NCBI GenBank assembly: GCA_019694595.1
Contig: JAIBBQ010000019.1
Span: 1 to 57,135 of the forward strand
DNA length: 57,135 nt
Reading direction: 5' to 3'
From: Myxococcaceae bacterium
Lineage (GTDB): Bacteria > Myxococcota > Myxococcia > Myxococcales > Myxococcaceae
Position numbers and translations under genes: made by a program. The stretch's first letter is position 1. Each line of letters opens with the position of its first letter. The notes under the pieces are model-generated. The model saw only the letters and a program-made list of their open reading frames with translations. It ran no database searches and was not told where the DNA came from. Below, in pieces: positions 55,648 through 57,135 of this stretch.

Positions 55648-57135
55648 GTGATCCGCGCGCCCCTCTGGCTGATCGCCGTCGCCGCGTGCCTCGTCAGCGG
55701 GTGCCGCTGCGCCCAGCTGCCCGGGAACGCCAGGTTCCCGTGCGACGTCGATGGCCGGTGCGCGGCGTCGGAGCTCTGTGTCCAGGGCGTGTGCGAGGCC
55801 TGCCTGCCGATCCCGGACGGGGGCTGCCAGCTCGCGACCTGCAGCGACCGGGTGCTCTCTGGCAACGAGACCGACATCGACTGCGGGGGTGGCGCCTGCG
55901 GCCCGTGCGGCGGTGGCCAGCCCTGCCAGGCCTTCTCGGACTGCCTGTCGGGTGCGTGCAGCGCGGGCGTCTGCGATGGGCCGGGGGTCACCTGCGGCGA
56001 CCACCTGCGCAACGCCAACGAGACCGACGTGGACTGCGGTGGGGCGTGTCCGGCGTGCGCCGACGGACTGCAGTGCCGGCGGGAGAGCGACTGCGGGTCG
56101 GGCGTCTGCGCGGAGCACGCCTGCGCGGTGCCGGCGTGCAGCGATCACGTGCGCAACGGCAAAGAGACCGACGTCGACTGTGGCGGCGGGTGTTCGGCGT
56201 GCCAGCCCGGGCAGGCCTGCGCGGCGGCGACCGACTGCTCGTCGCACGAGTGCTCGGCGGGCCGCTGCGTGCTCACCAGCGCAGACGACGTGGCGCGGTG
56301 GTCGTCGAGTGACGAGGCGCTCCTGGCGCGCGGCAGCTCGGCAGCCGACCGCGTGGAGGGGACCGGCGCGCTCACCGTGACCGGCCTGGGCTTCAGCTAC
56401 GGCGATGGCCGCGATGGCGAGTGCGTGGTGCGCCAGGACCTGGTGCTCACCGCGGAGACCTGCGTCGGCCGCAACGACCCCGACGGCCGGGTGTTCGGGC
56501 TCGAGCCGGGGGTCTACGCCGCGGGGACCTCGACGCTCCGCCTCGACGGCAGTCCGCTCTCCATCATCCGCCCCGGAGACAAGGTGCTGGTGGTCGCGGT
56601 GCAGCTGCTGAAGCGCGACGGCGGACTGGTGGAGCTCGACGCCGGCGACCTCGTGGGCCAGTCGGAGCTGGCGGAGGTGGCGGAGATCGGCCCGCGGCAG
56701 CTCGTGCTCGCGCGGCCCCTGGCCGGCACGTACGACGCGGAGCGGCTGCAGGTGATCGCCCAGCGGGTGCCGCAGTACGCGTCGGTGGTGGTGGAGGCCG
56801 ACGCCGGCCTGACGACCGAGCCGTGGGACTGTGCCGCTGGGCACGGCGGGGTGCTCGCCTTCCTGTCCCGGGGGCCGGTGACCGTCCGCGGCCGCATCGA
56901 CGCGTCGGGGCGCGGCTTCAGCGGGGGCAACGCAGGCACCGATTCGCCGGGCGCCGGAGAAGGTCAGGCGGGCCAGTGCCGGTACCGCGGCGCGACCGCT
57001 TTCCCTCGGACCCAGGGTGGGGGAGCCGGCGCCGCCGACACGGCCGCGAGCGCGGGCTCCGCGGGCGGGGGCGGTGCGCACCTGTCGGCGGGCTCGCAGG
57101 GGGCGTCCGGAGGGAGCAAGGCGGGAGGCGCCGGC
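55648..57135 (+). CDS. Cys/Gly-rich surface protein, 5' part (runs off the window)
   Basis: 496 codons from GTG 55648 to the window edge without a stop. The signal sequence APLWLIAVAACLVSGC has a lipobox. Residues about 30-210 carry three copies of a unit ending N-x-x-E-T-D-(I/V)-D-C-G-G, with CGPCGGGQPC, CPACADG and CSACQPGQAC, a motif common in myxobacterial cell-surface proteins. A beta-rich region (GDKVLVVAVQLLKRDG, RRYRVP-like strands) follows and the visible end is Gly/Ser/Ala-rich (SGGNAGTDSPGAGEGQAG). The Gly-rich end resembles AgmC-like motility proteins, but this is a tentative likeness. It is divergent from the kinase gene by 37 bases. Confidence 0.8.
   Translation, partial: MIRAPLWLIAVAACLVSGCRCAQLPGNARFPCDVDGRCAASELCVQGVCEACLPIPDGGCQLATCSDRVLSGNETDIDCGGGACGPCGGGQPCQAFSDCLSGACSAGVCDGPGVTCGDHLRNANETDVDCGGACPACADGLQCRRESDCGSGVCAEHACAVPACSDHVRNGKETDVDCGGGCSACQPGQACAAATDCSSHECSAGRCVLTSADDVARWSSSDEALLARGSSAADRVEGTGALTVTGLGFSYGDGRDGECVVRQDLVLTAETCVGRNDPDGRVFGLEPGVYAAGTSTLRLDGSPLSIIRPGDKVLVVAVQLLKRDGGLVELDAGDLVGQSELAEVAEIGPRQLVLARPLAGTYDAERLQVIAQRVPQYASVVVEADAGLTTEPWDCAAGHGGVLAFLSRGPVTVRGRIDASGRGFSGGNAGTDSPGAGEGQAGQCRYRGATAFPRTQGGGAGAADTAASAGSAGGGGAHLSAGSQGASGGSKAGGAG

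Overview
The window is uniformly GC-rich (roughly 70% by eye) and almost fully coding on both strands, with strong G/C bias at third codon positions. The protein content points to Myxococcota (Myxococcales-type): MYXO-CTERM-like sorting tails, many lipoproteins and Cys-rich surface proteins, AgmX/PglI-like C-terminal domains, a GYF-domain membrane protein, a Hanks-type Ser/Thr kinase, and a DUF1592/DUF1552 pair. This placement is an inference; no rRNA or other phylogenetic marker is present.

Layout. 1-5.7 kb: end of a Lys/Ala-rich protein, larE, a MYXO-CTERM lipoprotein, a small barrel-like protein, a 54-aa ribbon-helix-helix protein, and truA. 5.7-11.1 kb (+ strand): GYF/AgmX-like protein, conserved cytoplasmic protein, clpX, a TPR-zincin lipoprotein, and an RlmI-like rRNA methyltransferase. 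11.1-18.1 kb: a giant minus-strand secreted protein that reads through its own sorting tail into a second exported module, a Cys-ladder protein, a Rep-type helicase and tRNA-Gly(GCC). 18.2-19.7 kb: two genes of visibly lower GC behind the tRNA. 19.7-33.8 kb: mostly exported proteins (beta-propeller, two BACON-like lipoproteins, a duplicated beta-helix protein, a DUF4185-like protein), a crotonase and uncharacterised proteins. 33.9-36.5 kb: SulP transporter plus beta-carbonic anhydrase. 36.5-47.5 kb: lipoproteins, the DUF1552/DUF1592 pair, a REC-PAS-GGDEF-EAL protein, a DUF952 protein and a predicted selenoprotein. 47.6-57.1 kb: PlcC-like phosphoesterase, DNRLRE protein, a 170-bp MITE-like element, a 72-nt-repeat protein, an ECF-type sigma factor overlapping a thioredoxin gene, a GST, a Ser/Thr kinase, and a Cys/Gly-rich surface protein that runs off the end.

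The strongest unexpected signal is at 44745-45320 on the minus strand. Two apparent ORFs in one frame are separated by a single TGA directly after a Cys codon. The protein around that TGA resembles the Cys-Sec region of selenoprotein N. A perfect 8-bp hairpin with a GUU loop starts 13 nt after the TGA, with its loop 21 nt after it, as expected of a bacterial SECIS element. I read it as one Sec-containing lipoprotein, translationally coupled to a DUF952 gene and followed by the c-di-GMP protein. Next in interest are the internal MYXO-CTERM fusion, the protein with 13 cysteines at exact three-residue spacing, and the MITE-like element that supplies the stop codon of its neighbour.

No stretch over 300 bases lacks a gene. 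I saw no CRISPR array, no intact transposase gene and no rRNA.
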